Source: Aquincola tertiaricarbonis (GTDB lineage: Bacteria; Pseudomonadota; Gammaproteobacteria; Burkholderiales; Burkholderiaceae_C). Taken from it: DNA of 64,000 nt. The notes under the pieces were generated by a model. It searched no databases and was not told where the DNA came from. It was given only the letters and a program-made list of their open reading frames with translations. This document shows, one piece after another, positions 7,300-15,280 of the stretch (within the stretch, counting starts at the first letter, position 1; each line of letters opens with the position of its first letter). The stretch lies in NCBI RefSeq assembly GCF_023573145.1, contig NZ_CP097635.1, positions 2,666,001 to 2,730,000 of the forward strand, written 5' to 3'. The translations under genes were made by a program, and so were the position numbers.

Positions 7300-8259
7300 A
7301 TGCAACGACGCCATTTCCTGGCCGCGGCCAGTGCTTCAGGCTGGGCCCTGGCCGGCCGCGCGCTGGCGGCGGGCGAACCCGGCAGCCGCATCCTGGTCGG
7401 GGCCACGCCCGGCGGCGGCACCGACCTGGTGGCCCGCTCGCTGGCCGCCGAACTGGGGCCCCGGCTGCAGCGCCAGTTCATCGTCGAGAACCGGCCCGGC
7501 GCGGCCGGCAACATCGCGGCCGGCGCGGTGGCCAAGGCCGAGCCCGACCTCAGCAGCCTGCTGGTCTGCTACACCAGCCACGCCATCAATGCCTCGTTGT
7601 TTCCGAAGCTGCCGTTCGATCCGCTGAAGGACTTCACCGCGCTCAGCCTGGTGGCGCGATCACCGCTGCTGCTGGTGACGCGGCCCGACTTCCCCGCGGC
7701 CAGCCTGCGCGAGCTGCTGGCTTCGGCCAAGAGCCGGCAGGGCCAGCTCAGCATTGGCGTGGCCGGCGTGGGCAGCGCCAATCACCTGGCCGGCGAGATG
7801 CTGAAGACGCAGGCCGGCATCGCGGCCGTTTCGGTGCCCTACAAGGGCGCCGGCCCGGCGTTGACCGATGCGATGAGCGGCCAGGTCGATCTCGTGTTCA
7901 GCAACGTGGCTTCGGCGCAGGAGCTGATCAAGGGCGGCAAACTCAAGGTGCTGGCCGTGAGCACCGCGCAGCGCGTGGCGGCCTATCCCAACGCGGCGCC
8001 GGTGGCGGAGTTGTTTGCGGGCTTCGACTATGGCTCGTGGTATGGCCTGCTGGGGCCTGCGGGCATCAAGCCGGCCGACGCGCAACGCGTGGCCGCTGCC
8101 GCCCGTGCCGCGGTGAGCGGCGAGGCGATGCGCAAGCACCTGACCACCGAAGGCCTGGAGCCCGTCGGCAGCACCAGCGCGGAGTTCGCCAGCTTCCTGC
8201 AGGATGAGGTGGAACGCTGGCGCAAGGTGGTGCAGCTCACCGGGACCAAGGTGGAATGA
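7300..8259 (+). CDS. Tripartite tricarboxylate transporter (Bug) solute-binding protein
   Basis: 319 residues. The N-terminal signal peptide contains an RR pair (MQRRHFLAAASASGWALAGRALA, cut here to avoid listing more), cleavage after ALA. The Bug fold hallmarks follow: ILVGATPGGGTDLVAR, ENRPGAAGNIAAG, VPYKGAGPALTDAMSGQVDL and GLLGPAGI. Bug receptors bind carboxylates in the periplasm and are greatly expanded in Burkholderiales, often without a dedicated TctAB membrane pair; none is encoded here. It lies 41 bases after the dioxygenase and overlaps the next gene by four bases, so all three are co-transcribed. Confidence 0.9.
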   Translation: MQRRHFLAAASASGWALAGRALAAGEPGSRILVGATPGGGTDLVARSLAAELGPRLQRQFIVENRPGAAGNIAAGAVAKAEPDLSSLLVCYTSHAINASLFPKLPFDPLKDFTALSLVARSPLLLVTRPDFPAASLRELLASAKSRQGQLSIGVAGVGSANHLAGEMLKTQAGIAAVSVPYKGAGPALTDAMSGQVDLVFSNVASAQELIKGGKLKVLAVSTAQRVAAYPNAAPVAELFAGFDYGSWYGLLGPAGIKPADAQRVAAAARAAVSGEAMRKHLTTEGLEPVGSTSAEFASFLQDEVERWRKVVQLTGTKVE

Positions 8260-9125
8260 GCGGGCCCACTGCTTTGCAACGGCGCCTGGCCGCGCCGCAG
8301 GCGCTGCTGGCCCCGGGCGTGTACGACCCGATGACCGCGCTGCTGGCGGAGCAGGCCGGCTTCGAGGCGGTCTACCTTTCGGGCGGTGCGGTGGCCTACA
8401 ACCTGCTGGGCCGCAGCGACGTGGGACTGACCACCGCCACCGAGACGGCCGAGGTGCTGTCGCGCATCACCGACCGCATCCAGGTGCCGGTGATCGTGGA
8501 CGGCGACACGGGTTATGGCAATGCGATCAACACCCAGCGCACGGTGCGCCTGCTGGAGCGGGCCGGTGCCGCGATGATCCAGCTGGAAGACCAGACCTTT
8601 CCCAAGCGCTGCGGTCACCTGGCCGGCAAGGCGGTGGTGCCGGTGAAGGAGGCCTGCGGCAAGCTGCGCGCGGCGCTGGACGCACGGCGTTCGGCCGGCA
8701 CGCTGATCCTGGCGCGCACTGACGCGGCCGGCGTGGAAGGCCTGGACGCCGCACTGGACCGCGCCGAGGCTTATGCCGACTGCGGCGTGGATGCGCTTTT
8801 CGTCGAGGCCTTGCGCACCCCCGAGGACATGGACCGCGCCTGCCGCCGCCTGGCCCACCGGCTGCCGCTGCTGGCCAACATGGTGGAAGGCGGCCAGACC
8901 CCCATCGAAAGCGCCGACGAACTGGGGCGCCGTGGCTTTCGCATCGTCATCTTCCCGGGCGGCACGGCCCGCTTCGTGGTACGGCAGCTGCAGCGCTACT
9001 TCGGCAGCCTGCGCCAGCACGGCAGCACCGCGCCGATGCGTGGCGAGATGCTGGACTTCGATGGGCTGAACGACGTGATCGGCACGCCGGAGCTGCTGGC
9101 GCGGGCCGAGGGGTACGAGGCTTGA
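8256..9125 (+). CDS. Isocitrate lyase / PEP mutase superfamily lyase
   Basis: 289 residues, (beta/alpha)8 barrel. Visible motifs: APGVYDPMTALLAEQAGFEA, VDGDTGYGN (Mg-binding acids) and IQLEDQTFPKRCGH. The KRCGH motif with its Cys marks lyase-type members such as 2-methylisocitrate or 2,3-dimethylmalate lyase rather than phosphonomutases. It would cleave a C-C bond of a 2-hydroxy-polycarboxylate or related acid. ATG overlaps the Bug gene's stop (ATGA), indicating translational coupling. Together with the dioxygenase and receptor it suggests import, oxidation and retro-aldol cleavage of one carboxylic acid. The exact substrate is not deducible. Confidence 0.88.
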   Translation: MSGPTALQRRLAAPQALLAPGVYDPMTALLAEQAGFEAVYLSGGAVAYNLLGRSDVGLTTATETAEVLSRITDRIQVPVIVDGDTGYGNAINTQRTVRLLERAGAAMIQLEDQTFPKRCGHLAGKAVVPVKEACGKLRAALDARRSAGTLILARTDAAGVEGLDAALDRAEAYADCGVDALFVEALRTPEDMDRACRRLAHRLPLLANMVEGGQTPIESADELGRRGFRIVIFPGGTARFVVRQLQRYFGSLRQHGSTAPMRGEMLDFDGLNDVIGTPELLARAEGYEA

Positions 9126-9158
9126 CCGCCAGCCGTGGAAGGCTCGCGCGATCAGGCG

Positions 9159-10004
9159 TCAGTCGTACGCCCGCGCCTCCGACCGCAGCCAGGTGTACGC
9201 CACGCCGATGCCCACCGTGCCGCCGTTGGTCTGGCGCACAAGCGGGCTGTCGCGGTTGGCGGCGCCGCTCACGTTGTCTAGGCGGGCAAAGCCGAAGACG
9301 CGCCAGTCGCGGGTGAGGGCGGACGACAGCGTGGCCTGCAGGCGCCAGGTCACCAGGCCGCTGCTGGCCTGGTAGGCCGGGCGGTCGGCAGTGGCGTACT
9401 GTGGCGCCACGCCGTAGAGCGTGCGGTTGATACGGCGGTCGCCGATCACCGCGCTGACCGAGGTGCCCCAGCTCCAGCCGTTGTCCATGCTGCGGCGGTA
9501 GCCGATCTCCGGCTCCAGCGACCAGCCGCGGTGGGCCATGCCGTCGCTGAGGTCGAACACGCCGCGCAGCGGCAGGTCGAGGCGGAAGCGGCCGCCCCAG
9601 GCTTCGCCCAGCTTCCACTTGATGCGCGGACCGAACTCCACCAGCGTGCCCAGGTCGGGCATGCCGCGGCGGGCGTCGATGTCCTTGGAGCTGGAACCGA
9701 AGGCACCGGCAAAGCCGATGTCCACTTCCACGTTGTCGGTCTTCACCGCGCGCACGCCGGCGGTCTGGCGGTCGGCCCGCAGGTATTTGCCGCGGTAGAT
9801 GACGAAGGGCAGCACCAGGCCGCGGTTCACATGCTCGTCGGCGCCGGGGTAAGCCTGCTGGCGCACGCCGAAGCCCAGGCCACCCACTTCCCACAGGGCG
9901 AGCCCGCCTTCGCTGTCGTCTTCCTGGGCCTGCGCAAGAGGGCACAGCAGGGCGGCGCAAGCCAGCGCCAGGGCGCGGGCGCGGGTCGGGTTCGGTCGGG
10001 GCAC
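9159..10004 (-). CDS. MipA/OmpV family outer-membrane protein
   Basis: 281 residues from GTG 10004, which follows GAGGAAG at good spacing. Signal peptide RARALALACAALLCPLAQAQ, cleavage after AQA. The mature protein shows alternating beta-strand character with family motifs near the start (GLGFGVRQQAYPGADEH, VLPFVIYRGKYLRAD). MipA/OmpV proteins are outer-membrane beta-barrels linked in E. coli to murein synthesis scaffolding and elsewhere to adhesion or permeability. The C-terminus ends LRSEARAYD rather than in a terminal Phe. It is convergent with the lyase operon (33 bases apart) and seems monocistronic. Confidence 0.85.
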   Translation of the reverse strand: MPRPNPTRARALALACAALLCPLAQAQEDDSEGGLALWEVGGLGFGVRQQAYPGADEHVNRGLVLPFVIYRGKYLRADRQTAGVRAVKTDNVEVDIGFAGAFGSSSKDIDARRGMPDLGTLVEFGPRIKWKLGEAWGGRFRLDLPLRGVFDLSDGMAHRGWSLEPEIGYRRSMDNGWSWGTSVSAVIGDRRINRTLYGVAPQYATADRPAYQASSGLVTWRLQATLSSALTRDWRVFGFARLDNVSGAANRDSPLVRQTNGGTVGIGVAYTWLRSEARAYD

Positions 10005-10078
10005 GGGGCTTCCTCGGGGCAGTGGACGGTCCCCGAGTATCGGGCCCCGCGGGCCCGGTGCAACGCTGGCGGCTTCAG

Positions 10079-10145
10079 CCCCGCCGGGCCGCCCCAAGGG
10101 GCTGAGCGCCCCCTTGGGGGGCAGCGAGCGCAGCGAGCTTGGGGG
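10079..10145 (-). repeat. Stop-adjacent GC-rich repeat, copy 1
   Basis: Read on the minus strand it begins two bases after the stop codon at 10148-10150 with CCCCCAAGCTCGC, contains a GCCCCC/GGGGGC hairpin around CAA, then CCCCTTGGGG and GGCGGCCCGGCGGG. Closely related copies lie at 16766-16831 and 53609-53675, each just after a gene's stop and in the same orientation relative to it. Confidence 0.8.
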
Positions 10146-10147
10146 TC

Positions 10148-10366
10148 TCAGCCTGCCGGCGGGTTGCCGCTGCCCTTGGCCTGGTCGGCTTGCGGGTCCA
10201 GGCTCTCGGTGGAGCTGGGACCGGTGCCGTCGGGCTCGATGTGCACCTGCTTGTCGTCCAGCGCGTCCTGCTTGAAGTTGCGCGGGCTGTCTTCGTGGGC
10301 CTTGCGCTGGGCTTCCAGCAGGTCTTCGCGCTGCTGCTCGGGGGGCACGGGCGTGGTCTGGCTCAT
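10148..10366 (-). CDS. Small hydrophilic protein of unknown function
   Basis: 72 residues from ATG 10366, which has AGGAG seven bases upstream. The protein is very polar (rich in Gln, Glu, Asp, Lys, Pro), with no membrane segment and a likely disordered C-terminus. I recognise no domain. It lies 72 bases after the otnI stop on the same strand and might be the last gene of the threonate operon or an independent small gene. A GC-rich repeat follows its stop directly. Confidence 0.55.
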   Translation of the reverse strand: MSQTTPVPPEQQREDLLEAQRKAHEDSPRNFKQDALDDKQVHIEPDGTGPSSTESLDPQADQAKGSGNPPAG

Positions 10367-10438
10367 CGCGGTCTCCTGGTTGTACAGGCCACGGGGCAAA
10401 AACCGCGCCCGGCCCGTCACCGGGCGCGTGGCAGTGCT

Positions 10439-11242
10439 TCAGCGCTGCAGGTAGGGGGCCAGCCAGCCCAGGCCTTGCGAGGTGCCGCCGGCCACCGCGC
10501 CGCGCTGCGGGCGGTACTCGCAGCCGATCCAGCCGTCGTAGCCGATGTCGTCCAGCAGCTTGAACAGGTAGGGGTGGTTGATCTCGCCCAGGTCGGGTTC
10601 ATGCCGCTCGGGCACGCCGGCGATCTGCAGGTGGCCCACCTGGCCGGTGGCCAGGTACTTGCGGATCTTCATCGCCAGGTCGCCTTCGGTGATCTGCGCG
10701 TGGTACAGGTCCATCTGCACCTTCAGGTTGGGCGCGCCCACTTCGGCCACCACCGCATGCGCGTCATCCTGGCGGCTGAGGAAGAAGCCGGGCATGTCGC
10801 GCTGGTTGATCGGCTCGATCAGGATGTTGACGCCCACCTTGGCCGCTTCGGCCGCCGCGTGCTGGAGGTTGGCCACGTAGGTGGCGCGCAGCTGCTCACG
10901 CGGCACGCCCGCGGGCGCCAGGCCAGCCATCACGTGCACGCGCGGGCATTGCAGTGCCTGGGCATAGGCCAGGGCCTTGGTGATGCCTTCGGCGAACTCG
11001 GCCTCGCGGCCGGGCAGGCAGGCGATGCCGCGCTCGCCCTTATCCCAGTCGCCGGGCGGAGCGTTGAACAGCACCTGCTGCAGGCCGGCGGCCTTCAGCC
11101 GGGCGGCCAGCTCGTCGGCGGCATAGGCGTACGGGAACAGGTACTCGACGGCGGTGAAGCCGTCTTTCGCGGCGGCGGCAAAGCGGTCGAGGAAGTCATG
11201 CTCGTTGTAGAGCATCGACAGGTTGGCGGCAAAGCGGGGCAT
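10439..11242 (-). CDS. otnI: 2-oxo-tetronate isomerase (hydroxypyruvate isomerase family)
   Basis: 267 residues, TIM barrel of the Hyi/OtnI family. Metal-binding acids and substrate residues are recognisable in [33 protein letters not shown] and the final WIGCEYRP. Known role: OtnI interconverts 2-oxo-tetronate and 3-oxo-tetronate in L-threonate catabolism, or acts as hydroxypyruvate isomerase. With ltnD, otnK and otnC upstream the tetronate role is much more likely. It follows the alpha/beta hydrolase by 22 bases, so it is in the same transcript. Confidence 0.9.
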   Translation of the reverse strand: MPRFAANLSMLYNEHDFLDRFAAAAKDGFTAVEYLFPYAYAADELAARLKAAGLQQVLFNAPPGDWDKGERGIACLPGREAEFAEGITKALAYAQALQCPRVHVMAGLAPAGVPREQLRATYVANLQHAAAEAAKVGVNILIEPINQRDMPGFFLSRQDDAHAVVAEVGAPNLKVQMDLYHAQITEGDLAMKIRKYLATGQVGHLQIAGVPERHEPDLGEINHPYLFKLLDDIGYDGWIGCEYRPQRGAVAGGTSQGLGWLAPYLQR

Positions 11243-11264
11243 GGGAGGGTCCTTGCGATGAGGT

Positions 11265-12338
11265 TCAGGGGGCCGTGCGGCGCGGGGCGCTGTTCAGCAG
11301 CTCGGCCAGGCGGTCCTTGTAGAAGCGGGCCTGGCCGACGGTGCCATGGCCGCTGGTCTCGGGGCTGGAAGGGATGACGTAGGCCTGCGCCTTCGGGATG
11401 CGCGCGATGGCCTTGTCCAGCACGCCCAGCTCGGGCGGGTTGCGTTCGTCGTCGGCCGAGTTGATGGCCAGCACGCGGGTGGTGATGCGGTCCAGCGCGG
11501 GCTCGGGGTCGTAGTTGCGCGACGCTTCCCACTGGTAGAGGTAGTCGTTGGCATCGGCGCGGAAGGGCGCCTTCAGCCGCTGGCTCACCAGCGCGTCGGC
11601 GGCGGCGCGGTCGGGTGCCAGCTTGTACAGGCCCTGGTTGCCGCCGTTGGTGCCGGTGTTGAAGAACACGGCCGCCAGCTGCAGGCTGCGTGGCTGGCGG
11701 GTGTACTGGCCGCCCTGCCATTCGGGGTCGCTGCGGATGGCTTCGCTCAGCAGCCGCCGCATCATCCAGTTGCGGCCCGACATGGCCACCGGCAGCGAGG
11801 CCATCGGCACCGCCGCGTCCATGAAGTCGGGGTGGCGCTGGGCCCACAGCCACGCATGCATGCCGCCCATCGAGTTGCCCACGATCACCCGCACGTGGCG
11901 GATGCCCAGGTGCTCGGTCAGCAGCCGGTGTTGGGCGGCCACCATGTCGTCGTAGTTGTAGGCCGGGAACTGCGTGCGCAGCCCGTCCGAGGGCTTGCTG
12001 GAACGGCCGGCGCCGATGGCGTCGGGCAGCACGATGAAGTATTTGCGTGCATCCAGCGGCTGGCCGGGGCCGAACAGCTCACCCGCGAAGGCGGGCGTCA
12101 GCATCGAGTCGCCGGAGCCCGCGGTGCCGTGCAGCACCAGCACCGGCTCGCCCTTGGGGTCGCCCACTGTGGTGTAGGCCAGCTTCAGCTCGGGCAGTAC
12201 CTGCCCGGTGTGGAAGCGGAAGTCGCGCACCGTCCACTCACCGCGTTGCGGCGCGGGATAGTCGGCAGCCGCGGCGGCCACCGCCGTCACGGAGCACACG
12301 AACAGGGCGCACCACTGGCGCCAGCGAGTCTTGAGCAT
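11265..12338 (-). CDS. Exported alpha/beta hydrolase (MetX-like fold)
   Basis: 357 residues with a cleavable signal peptide ([16 protein letters not shown], cleavage near residue 25). The hydrolase core resembles homoserine acetyltransferase-type proteins: [14 protein letters not shown] (oxyanion region), nucleophile Ser in [11 protein letters not shown], an Asp in [10 protein letters not shown] and the catalytic His in ETSGHGTVG. It is predicted to be a periplasmic esterase, lactonase or acyltransferase. It sits inside the L-threonate operon between otnC and otnI although all other products are cytoplasmic or inner-membrane. A role in releasing threonate from an ester or lactone before uptake is inference. 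Confidence 0.82.
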   Translation of the reverse strand: MLKTRWRQWCALFVCSVTAVAAAAADYPAPQRGEWTVRDFRFHTGQVLPELKLAYTTVGDPKGEPVLVLHGTAGSGDSMLTPAFAGELFGPGQPLDARKYFIVLPDAIGAGRSSKPSDGLRTQFPAYNYDDMVAAQHRLLTEHLGIRHVRVIVGNSMGGMHAWLWAQRHPDFMDAAVPMASLPVAMSGRNWMMRRLLSEAIRSDPEWQGGQYTRQPRSLQLAAVFFNTGTNGGNQGLYKLAPDRAAADALVSQRLKAPFRADANDYLYQWEASRNYDPEPALDRITTRVLAINSADDERNPPELGVLDKAIARIPKAQAYVIPSSPETSGHGTVGQARFYKDRLAELLNSAPRRTAP

Positions 12339-12368
12339 CTTGTCTCCTGTGCGCGCCTGCGTGCGGGG

Positions 12369-13070
12369 CTACCAGCTGGCTCCGAACACGCGGCGCAGTT
12401 CTTCGATCTGCGCTTCGGCCAGCGGCGTGGCCTCGGGCTGCAGGCGGTGAAGGCGGGCAGTTTCTTCGAGTTCTTCCAGCACCGCCATCGCGGCAGCCGG
12501 CGTGTCGTGCCACACGTTGGGCCCCAGGCGCGCCAGCATCACCGCCTGCAGCCGCCGGCCCTGCGCGGCATGGCGGGCGATGGCGGTGGCCACGGCCTCG
12601 GCAGCGGCGGGGTCGCCGGGGCGGCGGTAGGCGATGTGCGGCACCCGACCCACCTTCATCACGAAGTAGGGCGTGATGGGCGGCAGCAGCTCGGCGTCTT
12701 CGGGCAGCGCGCCGGCGGCCTGGCTATCGGCCTGCAGCGAGCAGGCCACCAGGTGCGTGCTATGGGTGTGGATGATGCAGCCCGCCGGCTGGCCGGCCGC
12801 GGCGGTGGCCTCATAGATGCGACGGTGCAGCACGATGGTCTTGCTGGCGCGGTCGCCGCTGAGCTGCTGGCCGCTGGCGTCCAGTCTGGCCAGCCGCCCG
12901 GGCTCCAGAAAGCCCAGGCAGGCATCGGTGGGCGTGATCAGGAAGCCATCGGCCAGCCGCACGCTGATGTTGCCGGCGGTGGCATGCACGTAGCCGCGGC
13001 CGAACAGGCTGCGGCCCACGCGCACCATCTCTTCGCGGGCCTGGTCTTCGCTCAAGGGCAGGTGGCTCAT
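12369..13070 (-). CDS. otnC: 3-oxo-tetronate 4-phosphate decarboxylase
   Basis: 233 residues, class II aldolase/adducin fold. The substrate loop (HATAGNISVR) and the zinc motif in IIHTHSTHLVA are visible, with a third His expected near VPHIAYRRPG. It converts 3-oxo-tetronate 4-phosphate to dihydroxyacetone phosphate and CO2, the last step of the pathway. The start at 13070 overlaps the otnK stop by four bases, so translation is coupled to the kinase whose product it uses. The longer upstream frame is a shadow of otnK. Confidence 0.9.
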   Translation of the reverse strand: MSHLPLSEDQAREEMVRVGRSLFGRGYVHATAGNISVRLADGFLITPTDACLGFLEPGRLARLDASGQQLSGDRASKTIVLHRRIYEATAAAGQPAGCIIHTHSTHLVACSLQADSQAAGALPEDAELLPPITPYFVMKVGRVPHIAYRRPGDPAAAEAVATAIARHAAQGRRLQAVMLARLGPNVWHDTPAAAMAVLEELEETARLHRLQPEATPLAEAQIEELRRVFGASW

Positions 13071-14344
13071 GCCTTCAATTGTGCAAAGGCCTTGGTGAAG
13101 AAGTCGGGCGTGCCGAAGTTGCCCGACTTGAGCGTGATGTGCAGGCCTTCGGGTGCCACGTCGCTGGTGGCATGGCACCAGGGCACGCCGGGGTCGATCT
13201 GGCCGCCGATGCGCATCTGGGCGATGTTCAGTGCCTGCACGCAGGCGCCCGAGGTTTCACCGCCGGCCACCACCAGCTGGCGCACGCCCAGCTGCACCAG
13301 GCCGCGGGCGATGCCGGCGATGGTGCGTTCCACCATCGCGCCGGCTTCTTCCACGCCCAGCTGGCCCTGGATCGCGCGCACGGCCGAAGGCTCGGCTGTG
13401 GAGTACACCAGCACCGGGCCGCTGGCCAGCTTGTCCTGGGCCCAGGCCAATGCTTCGGCCTGCACGTCGGCGCCGCTGGCGATGCGCAGCGGGTCAATGG
13501 CCAGCGCCGGCCGGCCGCTGCGGATGAACTCGGCCACCTGGCCATTGGTGGCCACCGAGCAGCTGCCCGACACCACGGCCTGCAGGCCGGCCGCGGGCGG
13601 CAGGCTGGCCGCCGTGGAATCGGCACTCAGGCCGAAGTTGGCCGGCAGCCCGATGGCCACGCCCGAGCCGGCGGTGACCAGCGGCATGCCCTTGAGCGCG
13701 GCGCCCAGCGTCACCAGGTCGGCATTGGCCACCGCATCGACGATGGCAATGCCCACGCCCTCGGCCTGCAGCGCTGCAAAGCGCGCGCGGATGGCGTCAG
13801 AGCCCTGGGCCACCACGGTGTGGTCGACCAGGCCCACGCGGTGCTTCGTCTGCGCCTGCAGCACCCGCACCAGGTTGGGGTCGGTCATCGGGGTGAGCGG
13901 ATGGTTCTGCATGCCGCTCTCGTTCAGCAGCACGTCACCGGCGAACAGGTAGCCCTTGAACACCGTGCGCTTGTTGTCCGGGAAAGCCGGCGTGGCGATG
14001 GTGAAGCCGGTGCCCAGCGCCTGCATCAGCGCATCCGTCACCGGGCCGATGTTGCCCTGCGGCGTGCTGTCGAAGGTGGAGCAGTACTTGAAGTAGATCT
14101 GCTGCGCGCCCTGCGCCTGCAGCCATTGCAGCGCGGCCAGCGATTGCGCCACCGCCTCGCCCGGCGCGATGGTGCGGCTCTTGAGGGCCACCACCACCGC
14201 ATCGGCCTCGGCCTGCAGCGGCTCGGCCGGCACGCCGATGGTCTGCACCACGCGCATGCCGGCGCGCACCAGGTTGTTGGCCAGGTCGGTGGCCCCGGTG
14301 AAGTCGTCGGCGATGCAGCCGAGCACGATGCGGCCGGCTGCCAT
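13067..14344 (-). CDS. otnK: 3-oxo-tetronate kinase (four-carbon acid sugar kinase)
   Basis: 425 residues, DUF1537 architecture. The N-terminal substrate domain contains CIADDFTGATDLA and FKYCSTFDSTPQGNIG. The C-terminal nucleotide-binding domain contains SGSCSVATNGQ and VVAGGETSGACVQAL. It phosphorylates 3-oxo-tetronate at C4 with ATP. ATG 14344 overlaps the ltnD stop (ATGA type); an in-frame GTG at 14347 is also possible. Its position between the dehydrogenase and the aldolase matches pathway order. Confidence 0.92.
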   Translation of the reverse strand: MAAGRIVLGCIADDFTGATDLANNLVRAGMRVVQTIGVPAEPLQAEADAVVVALKSRTIAPGEAVAQSLAALQWLQAQGAQQIYFKYCSTFDSTPQGNIGPVTDALMQALGTGFTIATPAFPDNKRTVFKGYLFAGDVLLNESGMQNHPLTPMTDPNLVRVLQAQTKHRVGLVDHTVVAQGSDAIRARFAALQAEGVGIAIVDAVANADLVTLGAALKGMPLVTAGSGVAIGLPANFGLSADSTAASLPPAAGLQAVVSGSCSVATNGQVAEFIRSGRPALAIDPLRIASGADVQAEALAWAQDKLASGPVLVYSTAEPSAVRAIQGQLGVEEAGAMVERTIAGIARGLVQLGVRQLVVAGGETSGACVQALNIAQMRIGGQIDPGVPWCHATSDVAPEGLHITLKSGNFGTPDFFTKAFAQLKA

Positions 14345-15249
14345 CACGCGGCTCCCTTGGCTTTGGGCAGCTCGATGCCCGGGAAGATCTTGATCACGGC
14401 GCTGTCGTCCTCGCGGGCGAAGCCGGCGGTGGAGGCCTGCATGAACATCTGATGCGCGGTGGCGGCCAGCGGCAGCGGGAATTTGCTGGCGCGGGCGGTG
14501 TCCAGCACCAGGCCCAGATCCTTGACGAAGATGTCCACGGCCGACAGCGGCGTGTAGTCGCCTGCGATCACATGGGCCATGCGGTTCTCGAACATCCAGC
14601 TGTTGCCGGCGCTGTTGGTGATCACCTCGTACAGCGCGGCGGCGTCCACGCCTTCACGCAGGCCCAGGGCCATGGCTTCTGCGGCCACCGCGATGTGCAC
14701 GCCGGCCAGCAGCTGGTTGATGATCTTGACCTTGCTGCCCGCGCCGGCCGCATCGCCCAGGCGGTACACCTTGCCGGCCATCGCGTCGAGCACGTGATTG
14801 GCGGCGGCATAGGCCTCGGGCTTGGCCGAGGTCATCATCGTCATCTGGCCCGAGGCGGCCTTGGCGGCGCCGCCGGAAATCGGCCCGTCGATGTAGTGCA
14901 CGCCCTGCGCGGCCAGCTTGCCTTCCAGCGCGATCGACCAGTTGGGGTCGACGGTGGAGCACATGATGAAGGTGCTGCCGGGCTTCATCGCCGCGGCGGC
15001 GCCGTTGTCGCCGAACAGCACGCCCTCGGTTTGCGCGGCATTGACCACCACGCTCACCACCACCGGCGCGGCGGCGGCCACCTCGGCTGGGTTGGCCCAG
15101 GCCGAGCCGCCTTCCTTCGCAAAGGCCTCGGCGGCGCCGGGTTTGACGTCGCACACATGCACATGGAAGCCGCGGTTGCGCAGGGTGCGCGCGATGCCGG
15201 CGCCCATGGCGCCCAGGCCGATCACGCCGACGTGTTGAGGTTGAGTCAT
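14344..15249 (-). CDS. ltnD: L-threonate 2-dehydrogenase
   Basis: 301 residues of the beta-hydroxyacid dehydrogenase family. NAD-binding glycine motif GLGAMGAG at residues 11-18; substrate signature DGPISGGAAKAASG at about 121-134; catalytic Lys175 in KIINQL. It oxidises L-threonate to 2-oxo-tetronate with NAD, the first cytoplasmic step. DenD (D-erythronate dehydrogenase) is a different fold, so this operon points to L-threonate rather than D-erythronate. It follows the permease by 31 bases. Confidence 0.88.
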   Translation of the reverse strand: MTQPQHVGVIGLGAMGAGIARTLRNRGFHVHVCDVKPGAAEAFAKEGGSAWANPAEVAAAAPVVVSVVVNAAQTEGVLFGDNGAAAAMKPGSTFIMCSTVDPNWSIALEGKLAAQGVHYIDGPISGGAAKAASGQMTMMTSAKPEAYAAANHVLDAMAGKVYRLGDAAGAGSKVKIINQLLAGVHIAVAAEAMALGLREGVDAAALYEVITNSAGNSWMFENRMAHVIAGDYTPLSAVDIFVKDLGLVLDTARASKFPLPLAATAHQMFMQASTAGFAREDDSAVIKIFPGIELPKAKGAA

Positions 15250-15280
15250 GTCGAGGTCCTTGTTCGGTGGAAGGGGAGGG

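Noticed and set aside
11346..13952. 868-codon plus-strand frame across the hydrolase, otnC and otnK
   Set aside because: Antisense to three well-supported genes, and rich in His/Gln/Gly as such shadows are.
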